Below are positions 1 through 7,001 of a stretch of 36,709 nt of DNA, one piece after another (position 1 is the first letter of the stretch; each line of letters opens with the position of its first letter). The translations under genes were made by a program, and so were the position numbers. The notes below the pieces were generated by a model. It did no database searches, was not told the origin of the DNA, and worked only from the letters and a program-made list of their open reading frames with translations. The DNA is from a virus, in the IMG/VR virus record IMGVR_UViG_3300013094_000134, positions 1 through 36,709 of that record. The stretch is one strand, 5' to 3'.

Positions 1-663
1 CAAATTCAGTTTAAAATCTAAATCTTTGCTTGAGTTAATTAAACTAGAATGTAGTTCAGTATAATGTTTAGGTGTGCCATACGCACTCATACCCATTAAG
101 ATGTATTCTTCATCTAAGGGTTTTAACCCAACTCTTTTAGTCATTGCTGAGTAGAACAATCCAATACTATCAGGATATGTTTGGCTATATAACTTCTTAT
201 ATACTGCTTTACCATTGCTATTGTAACGTGCATCCCAAATAGTAATGGTGTCGAACTCACCAATAGCATCAATCACAACTACAGTAGCATCAACAAAATC
301 ACTGGTTTGAAAACCACCTGCAGCATGACTCATGTGATGATTATGAGTATGATATTTCTTGTTGCCCAACAACGTTATTGCACCATTACTTAATTGAAAC
401 TTAGGACTCAAACTTGCTAGTTTAGGATTTTCACTTGATCTGATTTGACGTAGAAATTTTAACCAAGGTCTTTCGTAATAGTGAATCTCATAATCATCAT
501 TAACATAATGCATGGCATCAGTTACAATATCACTAGTGATTTGCTTGTCGTGTTTTATTTTGGTATAGCGTTCACTATGCCCGGCAAAAACTACATCGCC
601 CCTGCGATTGATAACACTTAATGCGGCATCGTGGAAGCCTGAACTTATTCCAATATAGTCCAT
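1..663 (-). CDS. Carbamoyltransferase, NodU/CmcH/TobZ family (N-terminal part, runs off the left edge)
   Basis: This reading frame is open from the ATG at 663 to the window edge (221 codons), so the C-terminal part is missing. Family members transfer a carbamoyl group from carbamoyl phosphate, via carbamoyl-adenylate, to a hydroxyl on a sugar or antibiotic. The N-terminus has the Kae1-like start MDYIGISSGFHDAALS with the His-Asp pair at 11-12. The metal-site pattern H109-x3-H113 appears in HNHHMSHAAGGF, followed by D132 in VVIDAIGE. The stretch EEYILMGMSAYG (about residues 185-196) matches the family's E-Y-x-x-M-G-x-x-x-Y-G signature. The start is one base after the stop of the 33-aa gene (TAATATG). 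It is the last visible gene of the glycosyltransferase, radical SAM and SGNH series, which suggests carbamoylation of a glycan; the substrate is inferred. The family call is firm. Confidence 0.93.
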   Translation of the reverse strand, partial: MDYIGISSGFHDAALSVINRRGDVVFAGHSERYTKIKHDKQITSDIVTDAMHYVNDDYEIHYYERPWLKFLRQIRSSENPKLASLSPKFQLSNGAITLLGNKKYHTHNHHMSHAAGGFQTSDFVDATVVVIDAIGEFDTITIWDARYNSNGKAVYKKLYSQTYPDSIGLFYSAMTKRVGLKPLDEEYILMGMSAYGTPKHYTELHSSLINSSKDLDFKLNL

Positions 664-664
664 A

Positions 665-766
665 TTAATAAATGAAGGGGTCTTTCTTCTTCAACTCTTT
701 AAGTTTTTTACGGTACTTGTACTCACGCACAATCTTAAACCACAATTCTGAAAAAAAGTTACGCAT
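665..766 (-). CDS. 33-aa basic peptide of unknown function
   Basis: This is a short gene between the SGNH gene and the carbamoyltransferase gene. It starts with ATG at 766, one base after the upstream stop, and ends with TAA at 665-667, one base before the next ATG; both junctions read TAATATG. The product begins MRNFFSELWFKIVREYKYRK, has an aromatic and amphipathic first half, then a Lys-rich stretch, and ends DPFIY. It may be a small membrane-peripheral or nucleic-acid-binding helix, but that is inference. No Shine-Dalgarno is evident, so translation may depend on coupling. The snug fit between two genes, with no alternative gene in the gap, is the main support. I do not recognise a characterised family. 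Confidence 0.6.
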   Translation of the reverse strand: MRNFFSELWFKIVREYKYRKKLKELKKKDPFIY

Positions 767-767
767 A

Positions 768-1556
768 TTATTTAATTTGTGAAAAGACATAATCAACAAT
801 CACTTGTTGATGGTATATTCCGGGGTGTGCAATCTCTGATCCGGGTTGTATGTCTCGTGCTTTATCAATATTGATATCATACTTGTCCCCATAGTTACAT
901 AGATTAAGAATAGGTAAGTCGGGATTACGTTCCCAAAAACCATCAGTATCTTGCCAACTAGTAACTTCAATTAATTTGATATCTGCAAGTTTACACAACA
1001 ACTTAACATTATCTCGGTAATAGGAGAACTTTCTAAGTTGATTTGAGTTTTCTGTAATATATTCTTTGAATGATTCGCGCCAATGTCTAGCTGTAGATTC
1101 TAGTGCTGGTAAGAAAAAATGCATTTGATCGTGTTCCCAAAACAAAGTTCGTGATGTTTGGGGCCAATTAACAACAATAAACTTAGGATATGTCTCAACA
1201 TTATTTAAATAATGGGTGATGTTGTAAAATACAAAATCAGGACTTGCACCACCAATTGCACCGTTAATGTAATCAATACCCAATTGATTAGCAATTCTAT
1301 AACTGAATGTTTCTTCTAGTTCCAAACCAATGCCTACAGTATTACTACATCCAAAAAAAGCAATGTGGCTATCATAGTTAATTTCATGCAATTCTTTATT
1401 CATTCTGTAGCCAAGATAATTAAAATGATAGTGTAGTGTTTTATCAGCGTAGTACCACTTTGGCCCATACTTTTTCTTGTTCTTTAGATAGGTATCTTCT
1501 GAATCAGTATGTGCAAAGTTAGATGAACATGAACGTAGTCCATCATGCGGGGTCAT
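768..1556 (-). CDS. SGNH/GDSL-like hydrolase or acyltransferase-like protein
   Basis: The product is about 262 aa from the ATG at 1556. An in-frame TTG at 1571 overlaps the radical SAM stop codon (TTGA) and would add five residues. I prefer the ATG because nearly all neighbours use it. Counting from the TTG, block I is AFFGCSNTVGIG with the likely nucleophile Ser76, block II is the Gly in AIGGAS (about 107), and the C-terminal catalytic His is H249 in AHPGIYH. The block III Gly-x-Asn-Asp is not intact; VVNWPQTSR lies at that place. No signal peptide is present, so it should act in the cytoplasm. SGNH enzymes remove or add acyl groups on sugars and lipids. Placed among glycosyltransferases, a glycan O-acyl modifying role is plausible but inferred. 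Confidence 0.75.
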   Translation of the reverse strand: MTPHDGLRSCSSNFAHTDSEDTYLKNKKKYGPKWYYADKTLHYHFNYLGYRMNKELHEINYDSHIAFFGCSNTVGIGLELEETFSYRIANQLGIDYINGAIGGASPDFVFYNITHYLNNVETYPKFIVVNWPQTSRTLFWEHDQMHFFLPALESTARHWRESFKEYITENSNQLRKFSYYRDNVKLLCKLADIKLIEVTSWQDTDGFWERNPDLPILNLCNYGDKYDINIDKARDIQPGSEIAHPGIYHQQVIVDYVFSQIK

Positions 1557-1567
1557 AATCAATTCAC

Positions 1568-2932
1568 TCAAAATTCACTCCATGTTTTATATAGTTCTGC
1601 GTATTCTGGGAAGGTTTTGACAAAGTTAGTACCTCTTCTTTTATCATGTTCATCTACAAACTTGATAAAATCTTTTCTATGCTTGACCAATAGATTGGCG
1701 TCAATGCCTTCTTTAACAAGAGTATATATGCGTTTAAGTTTCTCTAGTTCAATTTCATTAAAAACATAATTGTCAATGTTTGCTTCCATATATGCGATTT
1801 GTTCTTCAATGTAATGAAGATGGTCTTGATCCATAATGAATGCTGTTTGATGTTCAGGGAAGCGTAGATAATGATTATCTACTAGAATACGTTTGTTGGT
1901 AGTGGTTCTATACTCTAAGATGATTTTAGTCAAGTCTTCTAGCATCAATTTGTATGATGGGATACTGAGAAGATTATAAGTACACATCACCGTGAACTCT
2001 AATTTTTCATTCTTACTCAATGCATGACGAATGTTATTAAGCCATTGAAAGTAATGCATACCATGACGAATATACTCTGCTTGTTTACCATATGCTTCTG
2101 CACTAGTAAATATTTTGATTCGTTTAAGTTTGTTTTCGTTGAGAATGATGTTGACTTTTTCTAAGAAAGTTTCAAGCAATTCCCTAGGAGGATTCATGTT
2201 AGTGTTGATTGCAACCTCAAGATTAGGATTAGGATTCTCAATGATATAGTCTAATAGCTTGAATGTATTCTTGTTTAGTAATGGTTCGCCACCAGTGATT
2301 CTAAAATACTTTAAGTTCTTATACATGTCAGGGAACCATTCCCAAAATGCATCAACATATGGGTTCTCATCTTTGTTTGGAATAGGTAATGCATTCTGCC
2401 CTTTTAACCAATTTAAGTTGTTAAACTTTTCGCTAGTTGGATAGGGGCCATAACGCTCAATCTCTTCCATCCATTGACTACTAATGTGAGGAGCACAGTA
2501 ACTACATTTAAAGTTACACACGTTTCCAAAACTAACCTCAACATAACTAGGATCAATATTTTCATCCCAAGACTTGCTCAGTACTTCGTTTATATAGGGT
2601 CTAGCCCAATACTTGTCCGCACTCTTAAACACTCTATCACTTGTTTCACCTGCATCCTCGATACGCCAACAGTAATCACATTCTTCAGGGCGTTTACCTT
2701 CAAGCATTAACTTACGTTGCTCTTTTTTGTAATCGCTGTTATGTAATGCGGTCTTGTTACGTTTTAATTCTTCAATTGAAACGTGATGTGTTGCAGGGTG
2801 ATGGCAACTATGTGTATGACCATTTTGCAAATGCATTGTCACTTGCTTCCACTTTGCTACACAGAATGATGGGCTAATCTCATTCAATTCATTAGTAAAT
2901 TCTTCTACCTGTTTCTTTAACTCGTCTTGCAT
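1568..2932 (-). CDS. Radical SAM protein (twitch-domain-like)
   Basis: This 454-aa protein has the radical SAM signature C139-x3-C143-x2-C146 in VCNFKCSYCAP, the site of the [4Fe-4S] cluster that reductively cleaves S-adenosylmethionine. RITGGEPLLNK (about residues 238-248) is the GGE motif that binds the SAM amino group. Ahead of the barrel, C24, C43 (in THSCHHPATHH), C85 and C88 (in ECDYCWRIED) could ligate an additional iron-sulfur cluster; this is inference. The protein is soluble. Its ATG at 2932 overlaps the upstream stop by one base (TAATG), and its own stop at 1568 abuts the SGNH gene, so it belongs to the coupled cluster. The substrate is unknown: sugar, peptide and nucleotide modification are all possible. 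The superfamily call is secure. Confidence 0.92.
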   Translation of the reverse strand: MQDELKKQVEEFTNELNEISPSFCVAKWKQVTMHLQNGHTHSCHHPATHHVSIEELKRNKTALHNSDYKKEQRKLMLEGKRPEECDYCWRIEDAGETSDRVFKSADKYWARPYINEVLSKSWDENIDPSYVEVSFGNVCNFKCSYCAPHISSQWMEEIERYGPYPTSEKFNNLNWLKGQNALPIPNKDENPYVDAFWEWFPDMYKNLKYFRITGGEPLLNKNTFKLLDYIIENPNPNLEVAINTNMNPPRELLETFLEKVNIILNENKLKRIKIFTSAEAYGKQAEYIRHGMHYFQWLNNIRHALSKNEKLEFTVMCTYNLLSIPSYKLMLEDLTKIILEYRTTTNKRILVDNHYLRFPEHQTAFIMDQDHLHYIEEQIAYMEANIDNYVFNEIELEKLKRIYTLVKEGIDANLLVKHRKDFIKFVDEHDKRRGTNFVKTFPEYAELYKTWSEF

Positions 2933-3867
2933 TACCAGCCCTCTATTTTTCTAATTACATCAATCTCTTTAACGAGAGGACCTAAGTTACGTTTGTCTTT
3001 GTTATAGTGTCGCTTAAAGAAACGACTTTGTTCACGGTCTAGTGTATTGATTGGCAAGTCTAGCTTATTGCGTAAACTATTACCAAATAACTCTGCGTTA
3101 ATTCTTGGGTCGTTATCTTTATGATCTTGCCATAACTTTTCTAGGTTATCAAACCATTGAACTTGTATAGGGTCAAAGTCTTGTGTCATTGTCATGTGTG
3201 TGCCAAGTCTTGCACCGTAAATAGCCCACATGCCATTTTCTACGTCTGCGCCTACATTGTGCCAAATAGTTAAATTGTCTAAGTTACGACTTGGTATACG
3301 TTTAAATTCATTTACATTGGGAACTAATCCCCCAACTAAACACATCTTAACACCCTCACGAAATCCTGCACGCCATGCCTGAAAGGGTGTGTAGTTTGGA
3401 TATGTTGTACTGTAACAGTCGTTCATACTCCAATATAAACTGTTGTTATAGTCTAAACAAAAGTCAACAGTTGTTTTACTATTGCCATCACTGTTTTCAT
3501 GTGTCTTCATGTTCATAACATATTCTTTTGTCCATGAACTGATGCCACCGTTACCATACACTAAGCCATTGATATTGTTTCTAGCTTTCCAACGATATTG
3601 TGCGTTGGTGTATGATTCGTCTTTATCCGAATAGTCCAGTATTAGGTCAAAGAAACTACCATCGGGGATGTTGTCACCGTCAATTAAAATAAATCGTTCA
3701 GTATCAGATTCTTCTGCGGCTCTTTTATGAGCCGCATCACTGCCCTTAACGCCGTCGACACGTCTGGCCCAGGGTACCATGTTTTTAATCTTGAGCCAAA
3801 ATTCTTCTTTTTGTGGTTCATCATAGCTAAGATATACACAAGCCAAGTCTTGTATTTCAATTTTCAT
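2932..3867 (-). CDS. Glycosyltransferase-like protein (GT-A type, DGD motif)
   Basis: The product is 311 aa. Near the N-terminus is VYLSYDEP (about 11-18), then GSDAAHKRAAEESDTERF, then LIDGDNIPDG with D63-G64-D65. This resembles the DXD metal- and nucleotide-sugar-binding motif of GT-A glycosyltransferases, placed after about 60 residues of Rossmann-like sequence. The middle (YGNGGISSWTKEYV, about 104-117) is aromatic- and Gly-rich like an acceptor site. The ATG at 3867 overlaps the end of the 92-aa gene by 11 bases. No membrane segment or signal peptide is visible. The donor and acceptor cannot be told from sequence. A nucleotidyltransferase of similar fold is the main alternative. Confidence 0.7.
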   Translation of the reverse strand: MKIEIQDLACVYLSYDEPQKEEFWLKIKNMVPWARRVDGVKGSDAAHKRAAEESDTERFILIDGDNIPDGSFFDLILDYSDKDESYTNAQYRWKARNNINGLVYGNGGISSWTKEYVMNMKTHENSDGNSKTTVDFCLDYNNSLYWSMNDCYSTTYPNYTPFQAWRAGFREGVKMCLVGGLVPNVNEFKRIPSRNLDNLTIWHNVGADVENGMWAIYGARLGTHMTMTQDFDPIQVQWFDNLEKLWQDHKDNDPRINAELFGNSLRNKLDLPINTLDREQSRFFKRHYNKDKRNLGPLVKEIDVIRKIEGW

Positions 3868-4135
3868 AAACTGTTAAGTCCCAATAAACTGGATCGGTTT
3901 CATCAATTACCAGTATGTTTTCTCTGTGACACATTGTGCCTTTATCTTTAGGGATTAGTTTTAGTATATGCGTACCTGCTGCTAATACAACAGCTTTATT
4001 GTCAATCACCCGCACGTCATGCCTTGCTGACATATAGGTTATTTTGTCTATTACTACATACTTTCCCTCAAGGTCTTCAGTAGTATAGCATACAATTTTA
4101 CCTGTGTCATCATAATAAAGACGATATTCAACCAT
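3857..4135 (-). CDS. Small conserved-looking protein of unknown function (92 aa)
   Basis: The 92-aa product begins MVEYRLYYDDTGKIVCYTTE and has alternating hydrophobic and polar stretches typical of a small all-beta fold, with a strand-turn-strand start and a YVVIDKITY segment. It carries no catalytic motif, signal peptide or membrane helix that I can see. Its start overlaps the preceding glycosyltransferase stop by 8 bases, and its end overlaps the next glycosyltransferase start by 11 bases, so it is embedded in the coupled cluster and very likely translated. An accessory role to the neighbouring transferases is inference only. Confidence 0.7.
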   Translation of the reverse strand: MVEYRLYYDDTGKIVCYTTEDLEGKYVVIDKITYMSARHDVRVIDNKAVVLAAGTHILKLIPKDKGTMCHRENILVIDETDPVYWDLTVYEN

Positions 4136-4883
4136 AATGTTTACTCAATTTATAACTAAAATTTTTAATGTGATAGTGAAATGGGTAACATTGTGGGAAT
4201 GTTTGTACCCGTAATGGGTCGGTAAACTCATATGTCAATTCGTTTGTCCAATTGTCACCTATTGTATTGATAATAAACTTCTTCATATGCACCATACTGA
4301 ATTGAGTAAATTCAGGCATTGTTGTTTGTTCTACGCCAACCAAATGACAAGCAATACTATATACCCAATCGGTGGTTGCAGGCTCATTTGGATCACATTT
4401 AAAAATTTGTCTATACTCATCCCAATTTTCAAATATGTTTCTGACTGTGGTGTAAAACTGTTCTGCTACATCGCTTTTTTTAAAGTACGTGATTGCGTTA
4501 TATACATCAGGTAAATTGTTGTCTTCTATAAATTTACGATATACTTTAACATCAGATACTTCTCCTTTATAATTTCGTATAGTAGTGCTTATTACCACAT
4601 CTCTGTCTTTTAGTACATCCCACCAATAGCTGATATCATTGGGTATATACATATCAGCTTCAAGTTTGATAGTGTATTCATAAGGGCTTGCATCATATAC
4701 TTGCCAATCGTTGATAAGTTTCCAATCACTATCAGGAGCTTGATCTCCGTAAGGCAATACATCAAGAATAGTGACGTTAGCATCCGGCATTGCTTTTAGA
4801 ATGCTATTCTTTAATACCTCTGCACACTTAACATAATCAACACTATCTGTGTTTTGTGCTACTATTACAAATCCTTTATCCAT
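4128..4883 (-). CDS. Putative glycosyltransferase (GT-A-like, EAD motif)
   Basis: The 251-aa product starts MDKGFVIVAQNTDSVDYVKC, a Rossmann-like opening. It then has ASPYEYTIKLEADMYIPND with an E75-A76-D77 acid pair where GT8-like enzymes carry DXD. The upstream 262-aa protein has a parallel stretch (SPYDETLVLDSDYVV), so the two look like diverged paralogues. TTDWVYSIACHLVG (about 170-183) may form the acceptor pocket. The ATG at 4883 overlaps the previous stop by 8 bases. It likely adds a sugar during glycan building, in the cytoplasm. Donor and acceptor are unknown. The replacement of the first Asp by Glu makes activity less certain than for its paralogue. Confidence 0.65.
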   Translation of the reverse strand: MDKGFVIVAQNTDSVDYVKCAEVLKNSILKAMPDANVTILDVLPYGDQAPDSDWKLINDWQVYDASPYEYTIKLEADMYIPNDISYWWDVLKDRDVVISTTIRNYKGEVSDVKVYRKFIEDNNLPDVYNAITYFKKSDVAEQFYTTVRNIFENWDEYRQIFKCDPNEPATTDWVYSIACHLVGVEQTTMPEFTQFSMVHMKKFIINTIGDNWTNELTYEFTDPLRVQTFPQCYPFHYHIKNFSYKLSKHYG

Positions 4884-5664
4884 TTATTATCTCTGTAAAA
4901 TTTGTTTTGTTAAGCATATGAAAATCAATATCTTTGATTTTTATATACTCAGTACGTTTAACTACTCTAGTAGCAACGTAGTTGGTGTCAAATTCATCAC
5001 CAATTTTATATAGTTTTGTTTTTTCATTCACGTGCAACAAGTTCCAAGGAATATAGTTAGTTGTATCTTCTAATCCACCATTGACAATATGCAATGCAAT
5101 AGCAAGCGCATAATCGTTTCTATACGGTACGGGTACGAAACTGTATAGATTACTATAGTGTATATAGTTCTCTTGTATCATTTTGATACAGTCAAATATT
5201 TGTTTTGCTTTATCTGTTTTTTTAAATGCAATGACAGTAGCCCAAGGACAACTAAAACTATTTGTACTAATAATATCTATCGGGGCATCAGGAAACATCA
5301 AATAGATTGCGGTTTTAGCGCACATGAAATCGGTATAAGTATCAAAAATTTGATTTAGTTTATCGGTGTTGACTACATAATCACTATCCAAAACCAATGT
5401 TTCGTCATACGGTGATAGTTCGTATGCACGGTATCTATCTTTGTTTTTCCAAACATCTTTTTGTTTATAGTTATCTGATTGTGCAGATACTAACAACACA
5501 TTATCAAACTGATATGATTGGTTGCTAGGTAGGGATTCTTTATCCGTAACTAGTGTCACTGGTAGATTTAAAAAGTGATTGACTCGTTTAGCACAATATA
5601 CTGCCATATCATAATAGTTGGTAGTATCATTGTTGAATGCAAATAGTAGTACACCGCGACTCAT
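4876..5664 (-). CDS. Putative glycosyltransferase (GT8-like, DSD motif)
   Basis: The 262-aa product opens MSRGVLLFAFNNDTTNYYDM, followed by a second strand and helix (LPVTLVTDKES, about 34-44). It carries ELSPYDETLVLDSDYVVNTD with D93-S94-D95, a good DXD metal-binding motif of retaining GT-A enzymes such as GT8. Further on, SFSCPWATVIAFKKTDKAK (about 136-154) resembles the strand after the nucleotide-sugar pocket. The start codon overlaps the stop of the 101-aa gene (ATGA). It is the first of three transferase-like genes in the cluster, suggesting stepwise assembly of a short glycan; that role is inferred. No membrane anchor is seen. Confidence 0.7.
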   Translation of the reverse strand: MSRGVLLFAFNNDTTNYYDMAVYCAKRVNHFLNLPVTLVTDKESLPSNQSYQFDNVLLVSAQSDNYKQKDVWKNKDRYRAYELSPYDETLVLDSDYVVNTDKLNQIFDTYTDFMCAKTAIYLMFPDAPIDIISTNSFSCPWATVIAFKKTDKAKQIFDCIKMIQENYIHYSNLYSFVPVPYRNDYALAIALHIVNGGLEDTTNYIPWNLLHVNEKTKLYKIGDEFDTNYVATRVVKRTEYIKIKDIDFHMLNKTNFTEIING

Positions 5665-5966
5665 CTGGTATTCTTTAATTCTTCAAATTCATTATACCAA
5701 TCTTCCATAACTTTGGTATATACATTCTTTGTTTTTGCTAACAGTGTTGGCCTGTTTACTTTGATGGGATTTTTATAGTCATCTAACAGAATTATTATAT
5801 CATCATCTAACGTACTCAACAATGAGATAAGTTCTACACTGGCGCGCCATAACCCATTTTGGTCAGCAAAAATCAATTTGCTGGTATATTTGTCATTGAG
5901 GTATGTTTTAGATGCATTGAAGCTGAAACGAGCTTTAGCATCTGCGATTAAAGTTTTTGTATCCAT
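5661..5966 (-). CDS. Small phage protein of unknown function (101 aa), first gene of the left cluster
   Basis: The 101-aa product begins MDTKTLIADAKARFSFNASK, has a central beta-like part (LIFADQNGLWRASVELISLL) and a charged helical end rich in Trp, Tyr, Glu and Lys. The pattern of an N-terminal helix, a GLW-containing strand pair, an acidic DDD stretch and a C-terminal helix suggests a compact alpha/beta protein. I do not assign a function. A tail-assembly or adaptor role is possible given the fibre genes immediately upstream, but nothing proves it. The ATG at 5966 lies inside a perfect 11-bp hairpin with no obvious Shine-Dalgarno, which is unusual in this window. Its stop overlaps the next gene (ATGA). 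Confidence 0.75.
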   Translation of the reverse strand: MDTKTLIADAKARFSFNASKTYLNDKYTSKLIFADQNGLWRASVELISLLSTLDDDIIILLDDYKNPIKVNRPTLLAKTKNVYTKVMEDWYNEFEELKNTR

Positions 5967-5987
5967 GTGAATATTTACATGGATACA
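5958..5987 (-). promoter_or_regulatory. Perfect inverted repeat enclosing the start codon of the 101-aa gene
   Basis: TGTATCCATGT at 5958-5968 is the exact reverse complement of 5977-5987, giving an 11-bp stem with an 8-base loop. On the minus-strand transcript the start codon of the 101-aa gene (5966-5964) lies in the 3' arm. The 5' arm holds an out-of-frame AUG followed directly by UAA. No U-tract follows on either strand, so it is not a standard terminator. A translational switch is the inferred role; a protein-binding DNA operator is the alternative. Confidence 0.6.
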
Positions 5988-6002
5988 TCTTTACCATTAT
6001 TT

Positions 6003-6992
6003 TTATATGTACGATTGACTTGCTTGAACTAAATATGTTCCCCATGCTTTTACCAATGGAGAAGATGACCCAGAATCTGAAGATAGTGCTGGTCTTACAA
6101 TAGTTAACGCAATTTGTGTTCCCACACTTACAAACAGTGTTGGTGGAATTTCACTCCAAATAACTTCAATAGTAACACTGCTACCATTGTCATTATTCCC
6201 ACCTTGTGTACCATTTGTGTTAGCACGTACAGTAATGGATGAACCTAAATAATTAGAATAAAAACCTGTATCCATGCGTTGTTTGAATATTTCTGTACTT
6301 GCTGCGGTTAGTCCATAATATCCTGCTTGTGCTAGGAAAGAATCAGGGACTGCACCTTGTTGAGTAATAACTTGTGTAAGTCCTTGATAATCCACACCTG
6401 CAATATGTGTAGTTGATGGACTTAAACCAGGAGCACTTATAACCAATGTACCTATTTGTTGGCATAACAATCTAAACATACTATCCAACGGTGTACCAGT
6501 AGGATGCGACATAGATAGTTTTAATTGTCCGCCTGCATTAAAGAAATATCTTGCTGCATCCCCACTTGAGAATTGAACAGTAAATGTATAAACTGCTTGA
6601 TTAGACCAACGTTGAGTTGATGTAATTATAGCCGGAGTAGTTGATACTTGACTTGCCGCATTCAAATAGTTGCTTGATAATGTACTGATGTTAGTTGAGA
6701 TACTAGAAATATATCTAATTAGTGCCTGTGCATCACTACCACTGTTTGACGGTACGTAATCTGGTTGAGTAACATATTGAGAACTAGGACTTTGCTGTGC
6801 TGCCAAAGCAGATATCACTGAGAGGATAGAATCCCATTGTGATGCAGTAACTTCATTGCCTTTAGTAACTAACGGAATAGCTGTTTGACCTAACCCTTGA
6901 GGTCCAGAACCAGTGGCCCATAACGTATTAAGCTGGGTAGCAAAAGTATTATAGTCAGAAGCCTGAATTAAGCCATTGGTTATGTATGACAT
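6003..6992 (-). CDS. Tail fibre-like / virion structural protein (329 aa)
   Basis: The product is 329 aa. The N-terminal third is helical and Ala/Gln/Ser-rich (SQWDSILSVISALAAQQ), with LIRYISSISTNISTLSS as a short coiled-coil-like stretch. The rest is beta-rich: VYTFTVQFSSGDAARYFFNA (from about residue 133), then a Gly-rich segment, then SVTIEVIWSEIPP and a TQIALTIVRP strand near the end. This layout, a helical stalk followed by a Gly/Ser/Thr-rich beta domain with no catalytic motif, fits a phage fibre or fibre-tip protein. It lies directly after a clear fibre gene with an AAGGA ribosome-binding site 6 bases from the ATG. The exact position in the virion is unknown. Confidence 0.65.
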   Translation of the reverse strand: MSYITNGLIQASDYNTFATQLNTLWATGSGPQGLGQTAIPLVTKGNEVTASQWDSILSVISALAAQQSPSSQYVTQPDYVPSNSGSDAQALIRYISSISTNISTLSSNYLNAASQVSTTPAIITSTQRWSNQAVYTFTVQFSSGDAARYFFNAGGQLKLSMSHPTGTPLDSMFRLLCQQIGTLVISAPGLSPSTTHIAGVDYQGLTQVITQQGAVPDSFLAQAGYYGLTAASTEIFKQRMDTGFYSNYLGSSITVRANTNGTQGGNNDNGSSVTIEVIWSEIPPTLFVSVGTQIALTIVRPALSSDSGSSSPLVKAWGTYLVQASQSYI

Positions 6993-7001
6993 TTAAAATC
7001 C

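Noticed and set aside
5958-5987. The hairpin as a rho-independent terminator
   Set aside because: No run of U follows the stem on either strand, and the stem is AT-rich and lies over a start codon.
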